A stretch of DNA of 64,000 bases from positions 60,674,666 to 60,738,665 of the forward strand of contig CM039179.1 in NCBI GenBank assembly GCA_008360975.2, written 5' to 3'. The DNA is from Lichenostomus cassidix (lineage: Eukaryota; Chordata; Aves; Passeriformes; Meliphagidae). Made by a program: the position numbers and the translations under genes. Each line of letters starts with the position of its first letter. The stretch's first letter is position 1. Under the pieces are notes generated by a model. The model had not been told where the DNA came from and did not search any database. It was given only the letters and a program-made list of their open reading frames with translations. This document shows positions 24,670-35,490 of this stretch, in pieces.

Positions 24670-27600
24670 TCCCTGTCACTTGAAAAGGAGAGACTTACTC
24701 AAACCCTTTGTGTTTGGTTGGTGTGTCAACACCCCCTGACAGCTGAAACCCTCCCGATGGGGACATGTGCCAGTCCAAGGAGAGTGATTTCACCATAGTT
24801 GCTGATTCAGGAAGGACATGTTCCTTTGTATCCCTTGGTTTTCAGCTGCTGTGGGGCTTATCAGCTGGAAAAGACCACTGAGTTCCCTCCTCTGCAAGGG
24901 TTTCAACAGAGCCTGGCTGTGGGATCTCTGCTCTGCTCCACCCTCCCTTTAGTCCCCCTTAGATTAGCTTAGGTTGTGCTGTGTTTTGTGTGGGACCATG
25001 TTCCATCCAGAGAGTAGCAACTGTATTTTCCCCAGCGATTTTCACACTGTTATGTTTTTTAACCCAGTCATCTTTCCACAGTCCCCCTCTTCCCATTTGC
25101 ACATCTACGTCTTCTGAAATTCCCCAGACATGGGAATTTCTTTTACTCTGTCAGCTTTATGCTAAAAAGAGGTCTTCCATGCATGTGTGTATGGTTGTGC
25201 ATGTGGAAATGGCCTTGCTAAGCTACAAAGGAGAGGGAAAGTCAGTGTGTGTGGGAAAACAGCCCATATTTACACATAGAAATACAAACTGATGCTCCCC
25301 ATCTCATGACATCCTGGGTAGATGGCTCTGGGTGCTGGAGCATCCCCCAGCTGTGGCACATGGGGAGTTTTTATCATTCGCAGCATGTGTTGCACTGAGT
25401 TTTCCCTGTCTAAGCATGAAGAAGTTGATTCTCACTGGGCTGCAGGAGTGGCTTGGTCTCCCTCAGCATTACCTTGTGTTGCTCTGAAAAATACAACAGG
25501 AAATAAATAAAAATCTAATTTTGCATCAGTGCTATGTTACAGCGCCGGCCGTGGGCAAGCCTGAGCCTGTCCATAAACAGGACAGGCTGTCAGTTTCCTC
25601 TTTTCCTCCCATCAAAACAATCACAACAAAACAATTCATAAATACCGGAATGGTCACTTAGCATTGCCCTTAATTTGCAGGTGCTGGGGGAGGCTGGGTG
25701 GGGTGCAGCAGCCAGGCCCAGCTCGGAGGTGAGCCAGCAGCCAGAGTGTGGCTGACACTGATGGGAAGCTCATGGTCCTGCGAGGTCAGGAGAGAGCTGT
25801 GTCAGCTCAGTGATGCCTTAGTGCTGCTCAGGATCTCCGTGGTGTCAGGCTGTAAAACCTGGCTGCTGTGTGATGGATGAAAGACCAACATGTCTGCAGG
25901 CAAACGGCGGGACTGCAGGAGTCTGATGGAAGCATTATTGCAAAAGCTACTTAAAATGATTTGTAATAGCCAGTTAGACATTTAAGATGTCCATTAATTA
26001 GCCTCAGCACAGGGAGGACTTGTAAAATTGAGATGGGATTTACTGATTCCCCCAGATAGCAGCTTTCTGAAGGGAAACTTTGGAGACTGGGAATGGGATG
26101 TCAAAAATTATTATTTGATGGCTCAGATGCTTGCAGCTTTTACTAAAGCCATCACTCACCTCACATAACAACTTAGACTGCAAGAAATTGGTCACCTAAG
26201 TCATTCTTTAGTGAGGAACACTCAGAGGAGATGAGAAACAAACCAGAAGCAATGTTGACCTAAAGCTAACCAGCTCTGTGGCAGCTTCCCCTCACATTTT
26301 CCCACTGTGGCCACCTGGGGCTCCATGGGGAAGTGTGGTGGGGATGCCTGTCAGGACAGAGGGGATGGGGATGTGCTGCCCCAGGCCTTCTTCCCCCCAC
26401 ACTGGTACCAACCCCAAAGCACTGCCAGACTATCACACTGAGCTTTCCACCCGCCTTGAGTTTTTCTGTTTGTTTGCTTACTGTTTAATTAAACTCTTTC
26501 AAATAAATGAGGAAAACTCATCCTTCACTTCTGTGTTTTCACATTTCATATACAAAGATAACTCTTTTTACTGCATGTTATTAGCTGCTCTCTGATGATA
26601 CAATTTGCTAAGGGCCCTCTTTTCATCAGACGCACAAGTAATTTATCCTGCAAGGTACTGACAAGCAACACAGAAACATTTCTTTGCTAAGGGCTTAGCT
26701 CCCAGCATTACAAGGGAGCAGGGTTTAATGCTTTCTAACAGAAATAAGCAGAATTACCAAATGCTTGTCTGGGAAGAATGGAGAGCACCTAGGAGAGGGG
26801 GAAGCAGAGAGATCATCAATGCAGCAGCCAATTTTCACATGCAGAAAGGCACTGTGCTTGGTCTGTGTCTGTGTCAGTGACTTGAGGGACTCATCCACAG
26901 CAGGTGGAGGCATTTTGTGCACTGGAAGTGAGTGGCTCCAGCCCTAGCTCTGTACCAATTTCATAACCTGAAGGCACAGGCTCTGGCTCTGCAAATGGCT
27001 AAGAATTCTTTCCTTCTTGTAAGGGATAGAGAGGAACAAAAAAGCAACAAACTAATGGTTTTGTTCCTTCTTTCATTTCCCAGACTTTTTATGAGGCTAA
27101 AAAGACAGACAGTCCCAGGCAGGAGGATTTGCTACCCCTATATTTCAGTATGGGAGAGCAGTATAATATGCTTCTATGTTCAAAATAAAAAAGCCAACAA
27201 AATCACTGATTGTGTGATAAATCATAGGTAATTTTCTTGCATGCTGGCATAAACTGCAATGCTGGCTGGCTGGGGAAGGGAGAGGAGAAGCAGGCAGAGA
27301 AGAGAGGAGCCATGTTGTAGGGGTCTGAGCTATCAGGGAGATCCCTTCCAGCCCTTGGCTGATGGGGCAGAACTCCAGTCTTTGCTTGCCCTCCCAGGGT
27401 CACAGATGCTGGGACAACAGGCCCTGGGGCTCTGCTTCTCTTGGCAGTGGGGTTGGAGGGGATGTCCCAGGATACCCCATCCCTCACTGGACACAACAGT
27501 GATGTCCTTACCCATGAATTCAAGGCTGCTTGGACCCTGCAGAGCTTTTTCCTTTGCTGTTAAATTGCTGGCCTGGGACCAGGAGCACTTTCCCTTGTGA

Positions 27601-27985
27601 TTCCTTGCTGAGGAGCCTGGATCTGACCCTGCTGGGCAGTTTGAATGGAACATTCTGGTTTGGAGGGTAGGAGAGGTGAATGGTATGGAAGTGGGTAAAG
27701 TCTGTTTCCCTGCCACTGCCTTGGGGTGGTCAAATTCCCTCTTTGCCAGGAAGAAGCTTATGCTACAGCCATGCTCACCCAGTATGGGAAGACTCACATT
27801 TTCCTGTGGCTGTTCTTTCCAATCAACCACTGCTGAGATTAGCTTTCCAGGAGCACTGCAAAAGGTGCAATTTGCAGAGTCTTCTATCCAGGTGGTCTCC
27901 TCAGAGGACAAAGGAAAGTCAGCATCAGAGCCATTGATTTTAGAAAACTAAATTGGACTTAGATCTAGACAGTTCTCATGATGGC
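24668..27985. other. Intergenic sequence, nothing recognised
   Basis: No gene or interspersed repeat identified. A 9-bp inverted repeat (AGCCTGTCC, loop of 7) lies at 25564-25588. Several overlapping open frames on both strands reflect the higher GC content around 26.3 and 27.3-27.9 kb. Confidence 0.55.
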
Positions 27986-28005
27986 ATATATATATATATA
28001 TATAT
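27986..28005. repeat. (AT)10 microsatellite
   Basis: Ten uninterrupted AT units followed by a degraded GTGTATATAA tail. Confidence 0.95.
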
Positions 28006-28479
28006 GTGTATATAATGTCAGGAAATGTAGGTTGTATTTAATTATCTGTGCTCCCACATAAACACAGTTGGCATGTTTACACTTCCTTCTTAAGAGCTCA
28101 ATGGAAAGTTATAGTTGTTTTTCATATGAAAATGGGGACAGCTTGGGAATTTGGCCGTCTTTTAACATCCTGTGAAGCACTGAGAAAGAGGGGAAAAAAG
28201 AGGAAAAAAGGCTTTATGCCTTTTTAAAAGGCTTAAAACTTTAAAAACAATTTTAAAAAGCAGCTCCTGTCTCTCCTTTAGAAATAAAACCCTGAGAAAC
28301 CACATTAAAAACTAAGACACACTCAGTTTTTAAGACAATGTTAATATGAAGAATCTCCAAGGGAAATTAGAAAATTTGCATTTCGGAAAGCAGAGTAGCC
28401 TGCACTTGCAAATCACTTGCAATAGAAACATTCATGATCTCCTCTCCTCTTCTCTGACTGGGGATTTCCCAAGCAGAGC

Positions 28480-29206
28480 ATGGATTGTGAGCAGCCCTAT
28501 GAAGAAGGATTTGGGGATGTTGGTTGACAAGAAGCTCAATTTGTCCCAGCAAGGTGCACTTGCTGCTCAGAAAGCCAAACGTGTCCTGGGCTGCATCAAA
28601 AGCAGCATGGGCAGCAGGGTGGGAGAGGTGATTCTGCTCCTCTGCCCTGCTCTGGTGGGATCCCTGCTGGAGTGCTGTGTCCTGCTCTGGGGGCTCCAGA
28701 ACAGTAAAGATGTGGATGTGTTCCAGAGAAGGGCCACGAACACGAAGATGGTTGGAGGGCTGGAGCCCCTCTCCCATGAACACAGGCTGAGAGAGGCTGA
28801 GTCCAGCCTTTTGTTCAGCCTGGAGAAGAGAAGGTTCCAGGGATACCTTTATAGCACCTTCCAGTACCTAAAGCGGGCTCACTGGAGCTGGAAGGGAACT
28901 TTTGACAAAGGCATATAGTGGTAGAAGGGGGAATGGCTTTAAATTGACAGAGAGTGCATTTAGATTTGGAATTAGGAAGAAATTCTTTACTGTGAGGATG
29001 GTGAAGCACTTGGTTTGTTTAGAGAAGGTGGGAATGCCCCATCCTGGGAAGTGTTCAAAGCCAGGCTGGATAGGGCTATGAGCAACCTGGTCTAGTGGAA
29101 GGTGTTCCTGTCCATGGTGAAGGGGTTGGAACTAGATGATTGGAACTGGATGATCATCAATGTCCCTTCCAACCCAAACCATGCTACCATTCTGTGATTC
29201 TATGAC
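28480..29206 (+). mobile_element. CR1 LINE, 5'-truncated, 3' end intact
   Basis: The sequence matches the avian CR1 consensus from the end of the reverse-transcriptase ORF2 to the 3' terminus. The ORF2 part runs open to about 28918 and includes [18 protein letters not shown] and [20 protein letters not shown]. It is followed by the conserved 3' UTR block (CTTTACTGTGAGGATGGTGA, CTGGATAGGGCTATGAGCAA, CCCTTCCAACCCAAACCAT) and the terminal TTCTGTGATTCTATGA. It lacks the endonuclease and catalytic RT domains, the usual result of 5' truncation on insertion. The 5' boundary is approximate. Confidence 0.93.
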
Positions 29207-31404
29207 AATGGCTTAAAAGCAGTGTAAGTCTGCTTTAGCTTCAAGGATCTTTTTCCTCCCAGTAGTATTTATAGTAGCCATTCTGGTGCTTTCTGCTGTG
29301 ATCAGTCCTGTCACCTAAATCCAGCCCATCTTTCCCCAGGTTTCTTTCTAGATGAGTTTTCCTTATCCATCAACCAGCTGTGGTCCAGGGCTGGGTGGGC
29401 TGGCTGACAGCACAAACCCTGGTGCCACCAGGACTAATGAATGGCACCTGTGCATTTTGCAGCTTACTCTGGTTTTATTTGCAGGCGTTGTGGGTTTGTG
29501 CTGGCTGAGTTACAGAGGCTGCTGCCACTGCTGCTTGTACAAAAGCTGTGCTCTGCCTACAATCCACATCTGCTTTTCTGGTGGTGAGAAGAGTTATTAT
29601 TTATTAATCATTCCTCCCCAAAACTTCCCATTGAGAGGGGAAGGCAAAGACCCTCCAGCTCTGACCTGAATGAAATAAGAAGTTTGTGACAGGAACCGAA
29701 GAGGCTGATTTTACACCTCTTGTCAGTGCAGCAGGGCTGTGCAAATGTGTGACCCACATTGGCTTCACCAGCACTGGGCTGGCACTGGGCTGGCACTGGG
29801 CATGCCACACAATTCCAGCCCCACACCTCACCCTTCAACAAGAGGGGAAGGTACTGCAGAAATCCTCAGCCACACTGGAGGAGCCCTGGTCACCTGCTGG
29901 TCCTCAGCTTCATTCCCTGGGGTGGGCAGTGGCACGGCCAGCAGCTGAAAGGCTGGGATGGAAATAAGGACTCTGCCTTGGTGTTCTGGCAGCTGAGTGT
30001 CTTCCCCACTTGGCTGAGGAGGGGGTTGATGGCTGCAGCATCAGCAGGTCTGCCCCTGGCCTTCTCTTGAATTTCTGTTTTGCTCCATGGATCTGGGAAA
30101 CCAGTTGGTCTTTTTCTCATGTGCATGCACACCTTTTTGCCAGGAGACACAGGTGTTCCCACAGCTCAAGAAATACTATGTGCTTGAGTCACTGATGCCT
30201 GCTCTTTTCTTTTGCTATCAAAAGGGGCCTGGTTTTCTGATGGTCAAGCTTAAGTCTCTTAAAAGGGGAGAGCCTCTGCCCTTTGAAGAAATTTTTGCTC
30301 TACCATCAGAGAAGAGACACTTTCTTTTTCTCCTTGCAGGTGCAGGAGCATCAAATCACCTCCACAGAGCATTTTTCTAGAAGCCATGGGCCTTTCCTGA
30401 AAAGCAGCTTTCCAAAGAGCTGGCAAATCCTGCACTGCCCACCTCTAGAGGCTGCAACAAGAAATCACGAGGGCCAGGGAGGAGACGGAAACATTTTCTG
30501 TGTGACTCTGTGACTCTGAGTTGTGCCACCGAACAGGGATGAGGAAACCTCTCCTGTTTTTCCTCTAGGTGAATTATTTCATACTCACCTGTGGTGCTGT
30601 AGCAATGCTCAGCCTGGCTTCTTTTCCCTCCAAAAAGTAATGGCAGCTCTTCATCCTCTTCCCCCAAACAAGGACACTCCCAGCAAAAAGAAGTTCTCCT
30701 GCTGTTGCTGCCCAACACCAATTCCCTGCTGGGCACTGCCTTGGGAAAACACACCACTGGGAAAGTGCTCCTCACTGCTCATTTCTGGCTTTTTCTCACC
30801 AGCCAGCCATCTGGGTCTCACCTTGCCTGGGCAGAGGGCAGTGACTGTTCCATCATCCTTGTGTTCTCCTCCCATGGAGAGAGGCTCCTGGTCTGACTCT
30901 GGCCTTGAGCTCCCTTGGGCAAGCTCCACAGGCTCCCAGATGGCTTTTTGCAAGGAAGAGCTGCCAGTTAGCTCCTGCTCATTCAACACAACTCTGTGTG
31001 CAGAGGTTTTCTCAGAGAAAGGCTTTGCCATCCATTGCTTCCACTCTGCAGCCTTGCCTGAGGCCCCAGGACTTCTGCTCACCTCCTTGGGCTTGGGCCC
31101 ATCTTGCACTGGCCCAGTACAGGAGGGGGCAGACACACATCCCAGCAAGAGCCATCACCCCCATCCTGTCTGTGCAAGGGGAGAGGTAGTCCTGCTGCTC
31201 AGGCACAATGCCATTTATTTCCAGAAATGCCAGCTGCTCTCCAGTGACACCCCGAGGACTCTGGAAGCAGCATTTCTCCCCTCCCCTCTCCCTGGGAGCT
31301 GGCACTTCAAATCTGAGAGAGGAAGCTGTTAAATTAGCCAAAACATTGTCCCACACTTCTGAAATATTCCTAAATAATATCAAAATAGCAGCAAGCAGGG
31401 AGAG
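29207..31404. other. GC-rich intergenic sequence
   Basis: Many overlapping open frames occur on both strands, including the longest in the window at 30523-31332 (269 codons). The predicted products are low in charged residues with Pro/Ser/Cys-rich stretches and match no family I know. An 11-bp tandem repeat lies at 29771-29801. Judged non-coding. Confidence 0.55.
29771..29801. repeat. 11-bp tandem repeat, about 2.8 copies
   Basis: The unit GCACTGGGCTG repeats without mismatch twice, with a partial third copy. Confidence 0.9.
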
Positions 31405-32385
31405 GAGAATTTTGCTGATGATGTTAAGGGTGGTTGAGGCAAAGGGCTGACTGTGAACAGTTGCAGGAAGACCCTCGTGGCACTGAATGAAAGGGTAATA
31501 AAATCACAGATAAAATCTGATGTAGATAAATGTAAAGTGATGCGCATGGGAAAAGACAATCCTAGCTTTACATACAAAATAATGGGCTCCAAGCTGGCTA
31601 TTTCCACTTGGGAGCAAAATCCTCAGGTTATAATAGATAACTCTATGCAAATGTCAGCTCAAGACTCCATAGCAATCAAAAAAGCAAACAGAAAACTAGG
31701 AATTATTAAGAAAGGAGGAGAGAGCAAAACAGGGGAAATCATTATGCTGCTGTATAAATCCATGGACTCCCTTCTCTTGAATACCATTGTGCAGTCCTGA
31801 TTCACTGATCTCAAATGTGATACAGAAGAAATAGAAAAGTTACAGAGGAAGGCAATTGAAGATGATCAAAAGCACAAAAGGGCCTCCATTCAGGGAATGA
31901 CTGAATAGATTAAGACTTTTTATCTTGGAGGAAAAAATGACTGAAGAAGAAATATGACTGAGTTTTGTGAAAGGAAGAGCAGTGTGATGGGGGAACAGCT
32001 GTTCATATTATTCAGTGCTCTTCAAAGGAAGGGAGTGAACATCAAAGAAAACTATCAAGTGACAAGTTCAAAATAAACAAAGGAGATTTTGAGCTGTGGC
32101 ACTTCTTGCCATAGGGTACAGTGGATGTTTAAAGTTTGTGTTGGTTCAATAGGGTGTAAGCTAATCAATAGAAGAGGAATCCATCAAGGGCTATTAAATG
32201 CAGAGATGGCATCTACAGTTCAGGAGGTTCCTGAGTCACAGACCGCTGGGGAAATGGAAAGTGTTCTGGGAAGGATAAACAAATGTTTGCTCTATTTCTG
32301 TATTACTTCCTGAGCATCTTCTGGGTCTCATCCAGGGCAGAATGCTGGGCCAGGTGTATTTTGGGGGCTGACAATTTTCAGTCAT
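31405..32385 (+). mobile_element. Old L3-like CR1 LINE fragment
   Basis: The sequence follows the deep CR1/L3 lineage found in reptiles and mammals rather than the young avian CR1s. The RT motif FADD is still readable at 31411-31422. It is followed by DKCKVMRMGKDN, KSMDSLL and related ORF2 blocks, then 3' UTR segments including CATCAAGGGCTATTAAATGC. The end AATGCTGGGCCAGGTGTATT corresponds to the family's terminal 'tactgggctagatgga' region. Stops and frameshifts interrupt ORF2 after 31798. No functional ORF remains. Confidence 0.85.
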
Positions 32386-35185
32386 CCCTCTGTCCTGCGT
32401 TTCACGCAGGGTCATGTATCCCACTAAAGTGAAGTGGCTGACATATGGCCTGAGATGTCTGGTGATCTTGCCTGTCTCTGTTCCCACATCAGACACAATT
32501 TTCACCTTAAAAATTCTTCCACCAAGACCCACAGGCAGGTGCATCTCATTTTCCTTTAGCTCCCAAAGCAAAAGTCCTCACTTGCATGGACAAGGCTTTG
32601 CAGCTGGAGGCCAAATGATTCTGGAATGCAACAGATAACCAAGGGATGCAACCTTGTGCTCCATGCAGACCTCTCATGTGCATCTCACTTTGCCTGCCTG
32701 GGACACCTTGGGTATATTGTTCCAAGGTATCATTGAAAGAGAATTCCTCACTATGAGCAACAAGAGATTGAGGGGAAAAAAAAAAGTGCAGCAGTGGCTC
32801 TAATGTCAAACCAAATGTGAGTGATTCACTAAATTTTCCCCCAGTAAGTTAAAAACAAACACTTGGATGCTGCACAGACACAATATGCAAGTGACTCTTC
32901 TGGTGGAAACCTCAGCACCTTAATGACAGAGACATTTGTGTTCCTGTGCACTTTTCCAAGGTTGCCTTAAAAGCTGTGCCTCTCCACTTTACAAGCTGGT
33001 GGACACAAACCAGTAAACTCACTCTGCACCTCCTTTCCAGCTAGAAATGAGAATGAGGGACAGTGGCTATGACAAGATAATCATACCCAGGGAGAAATTC
33101 CTGAACTCAAGTATCTCTGCTCCCCAGATCAGAGTAATCTCATTGCACTTGGCTAGCCATTGGCAAAGCTTGTCAAGACAGGCTGGCTTGACACTTTCAT
33201 CTTTCAGGAGCCTGCCCTATTTCTGCAGGCTGCTGCATCACCCAGGCAGCCTCGTGTTGAGATCACATGCTCAGTAATGGGAAGGTGAGGCTTATTTTCT
33301 GAAAACCTACCATTTTCACCTATAAAGCCTAAATGAAAGTAAATGAAAGTCCAAATTCTATTTTTATTGACACCTGTGCTATTTTGCAGCAGCTCCAAAG
33401 GAGTAATGATGATATACATTGAAACAGGAGGACAATCAGACATCTGTCCTGTTGATTGATCTGCAGGAGTGGGAACACAAAAAGGTCCATTACGCACACT
33501 GAAGCAAACACTCTGATAATGGCTGTTATGGGAAAAAAATCCCCACCCACATTTCTTACCCCTAGATTTCCATTAGAAAGGAGACCCTGCTCTGTTTGGC
33601 TCTGGAAGGAAGACAAGAGTCTTGGATTTAAGTGTGAACTGCAGGTGGTCAAGGGTAGGAAACCCCAGCTCTTGGCTATTACCTGGGGAAACCAAGCAGC
33701 TTCCTCTTCCTCCTCCTCTTCCACTTCCTCCTTTTTCTCTTCACCCGTTGTGGATGTCTCCCTCCCCTAATCCTCCTCTTCGGATCTCCCCATGGATCAC
33801 TGGCTGGGGTCCTGGCAGGCCCAGGGTGCCCCTGGCACCAGAGCAGAGCCAATGATCTGCAGCAAACCCCAGCCCTGTTCCCATCACAGGAGCTCTCAGT
33901 GTCCTGCCTGTGCTGGAGGGAGCTTTTAGCCCCAGAAAGGCTGAGCCCTGGCATCCCACGGCCACACACCTCATGCATGGGCTGCTGGAGCAGCATCTGT
34001 GACTCCTGTGGCTCCTGTGACAGCCTTATTTTAATATATTTGTGCTGAATAACACGCATTTCCTGGGAAGAAAGGTGGGTATTTCTGTGTCGAGGGAACC
34101 TGGCAGCTCTGAATACTGAGCAGCCATTTCCTCAAAGCTGTAGTATTCAACCCAGTGATCAACCCTATTAGCACTAAAGGGATCTGTCTGAATGCCAAGC
34201 CAGGTTCAATAAATAAGCACTAACACATTTAGAAATGGCTTAGAAAGGAGAATTAAAAGTTTTGCTGCTAATTAGGTTTCTTTTTTTAGGTTTTCTGTCA
34301 GTTCTGGCTCTTCCATTCAAATGAGACAATCATTTGCTGCCAAGATGAAGGAAATGAGATGACCTGAAAGTGGGCAAAGCTGTTCATCCATGATAGAAAG
34401 CCAACAGGGACCTCAGCCCCCCTTTCATGCCTCTGGAAACACCATGAGGATTGGATCAGCGGACATGTATGTAAAGGTGCCTTCCAGCCTCCTGCTGCAG
34501 TGAGTTCCAGATCCTCTGATACACCTTGATCCCACCAGAGCCAAGAAACCCCAGGAGACAAAGGAGAGACAGGCAGGCTCCTCTGACCAGCTGAAGGTAT
34601 GCAGCCCGGGAGGCAGGCAAGCAGAGGCAGGGAGCACAGCTTGCTGGAGGCACATTTTATAAGCAGCTCCAAAATTTTTGCTGGTTTTAACAACCAAGCC
34701 TGCTCCTCGAGACCCAGCTGCCTTCAGTGCTGCCTGGATGGGAGCAGTCTGGTGCTTTGATGTGGTAATGACATATAACTGATACTGATGGCAAAGGCTA
34801 ATCCACTCTGCCCTGTAATGTTCCCAGTCAATCACGCAATATTCTGTTATTGGAAAAACTCATTTTTGCCCCTCTGATGGTAATCAGTGTATGCCCTGAA
34901 GCACGAGCCTTGATAGCCTGTGTAATTTGCAACCTAGCTAAGTGTAGCTGTGGATGTTAATCCTATTTATACAAATGCCTGGCAAGCAAAAGCAGGGCTG
35001 CTGGGACAGGCTGCAGGGCAGGGGAAGGCATATGGCTGGATTTCCAGGAATTCTTCTCCTGCAGGTTTCAAGCTGCTGCACCCCAGTGATGGGAGACTGA
35101 GAGGTTTGGTGTGGGCAAAGAGCACAGGCAGTGACTGTACAGTTGTGTCACTCCTGCTGCCTGGTATTTATTCTGGAAAATGCTG
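32386..35185. other. Intergenic sequence between CR1 copies
   Basis: No gene recognised. A polypyrimidine tract (CTTCCTCTTCCTCC-type) lies at about 33700-33770. The region 33.7-34.0 kb is GC-rich and open on both strands without a recognisable product. Confidence 0.55.
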
Positions 35186-35189
35186 GAGC

Positions 35190-35490
35190 AGATTTCACCA
35201 CAATGCACACCCTCTGCTTTGGGCAACCTCTCTCTGCCTAACAAAGTCATCCAGAGGGAACTTGGCAGGCTTGAGAGGTGGGTCCATGTGAACCTCATGA
35301 AGTTCAGCAGGCCAGTGCAAGGTCCCACGAAGGGGTCAGGGCAGCCCCAAGCACAAATACAGGTTGGGCAGAGAATGGACTGAGCAGCCCTGAGGAGGAG
35401 GACTTGGGGATGTTGTTTGAGAAGCTCAGCATGATCCAGAGAAGTGTGCTTGCAGCCCAGAAAGCCAAATGTGTCCTGTGTGAGCTGAAC
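35190..35490 (+). mobile_element. CR1 LINE ORF2 fragment, both ends missing
   Basis: The sequence matches the avian CR1 ORF2 C-terminal region: GGTGGGTCCATGTGAACCTC, AAGTTCAGCAGGCCAGTGCA, AAGCACAAATACAGG, GCAGCCCAGAAAGCCAAATG. Similarity stops just after the 'AQKAKCVL' block, before the 3' UTR. The copy therefore lacks the normal CR1 3' end. Several indels break the reading frame. Confidence 0.85.

Noticed and set aside
24340..24798. 152-codon open frame with a Cys/Val repeat
   Set aside because: The repeat is the translated TG microsatellite; no other support for coding.
27333..27911. 192-codon minus-strand open frame
   Set aside because: Lies in GC-rich sequence where several frames on both strands are open; product is Ser/Pro/Cys-rich without domains.
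28346..28918. 190-codon open frame as a host gene
   Set aside because: Most of it is the ORF2 C-terminal remnant of a CR1 retrotransposon, preceded by unrelated sequence.
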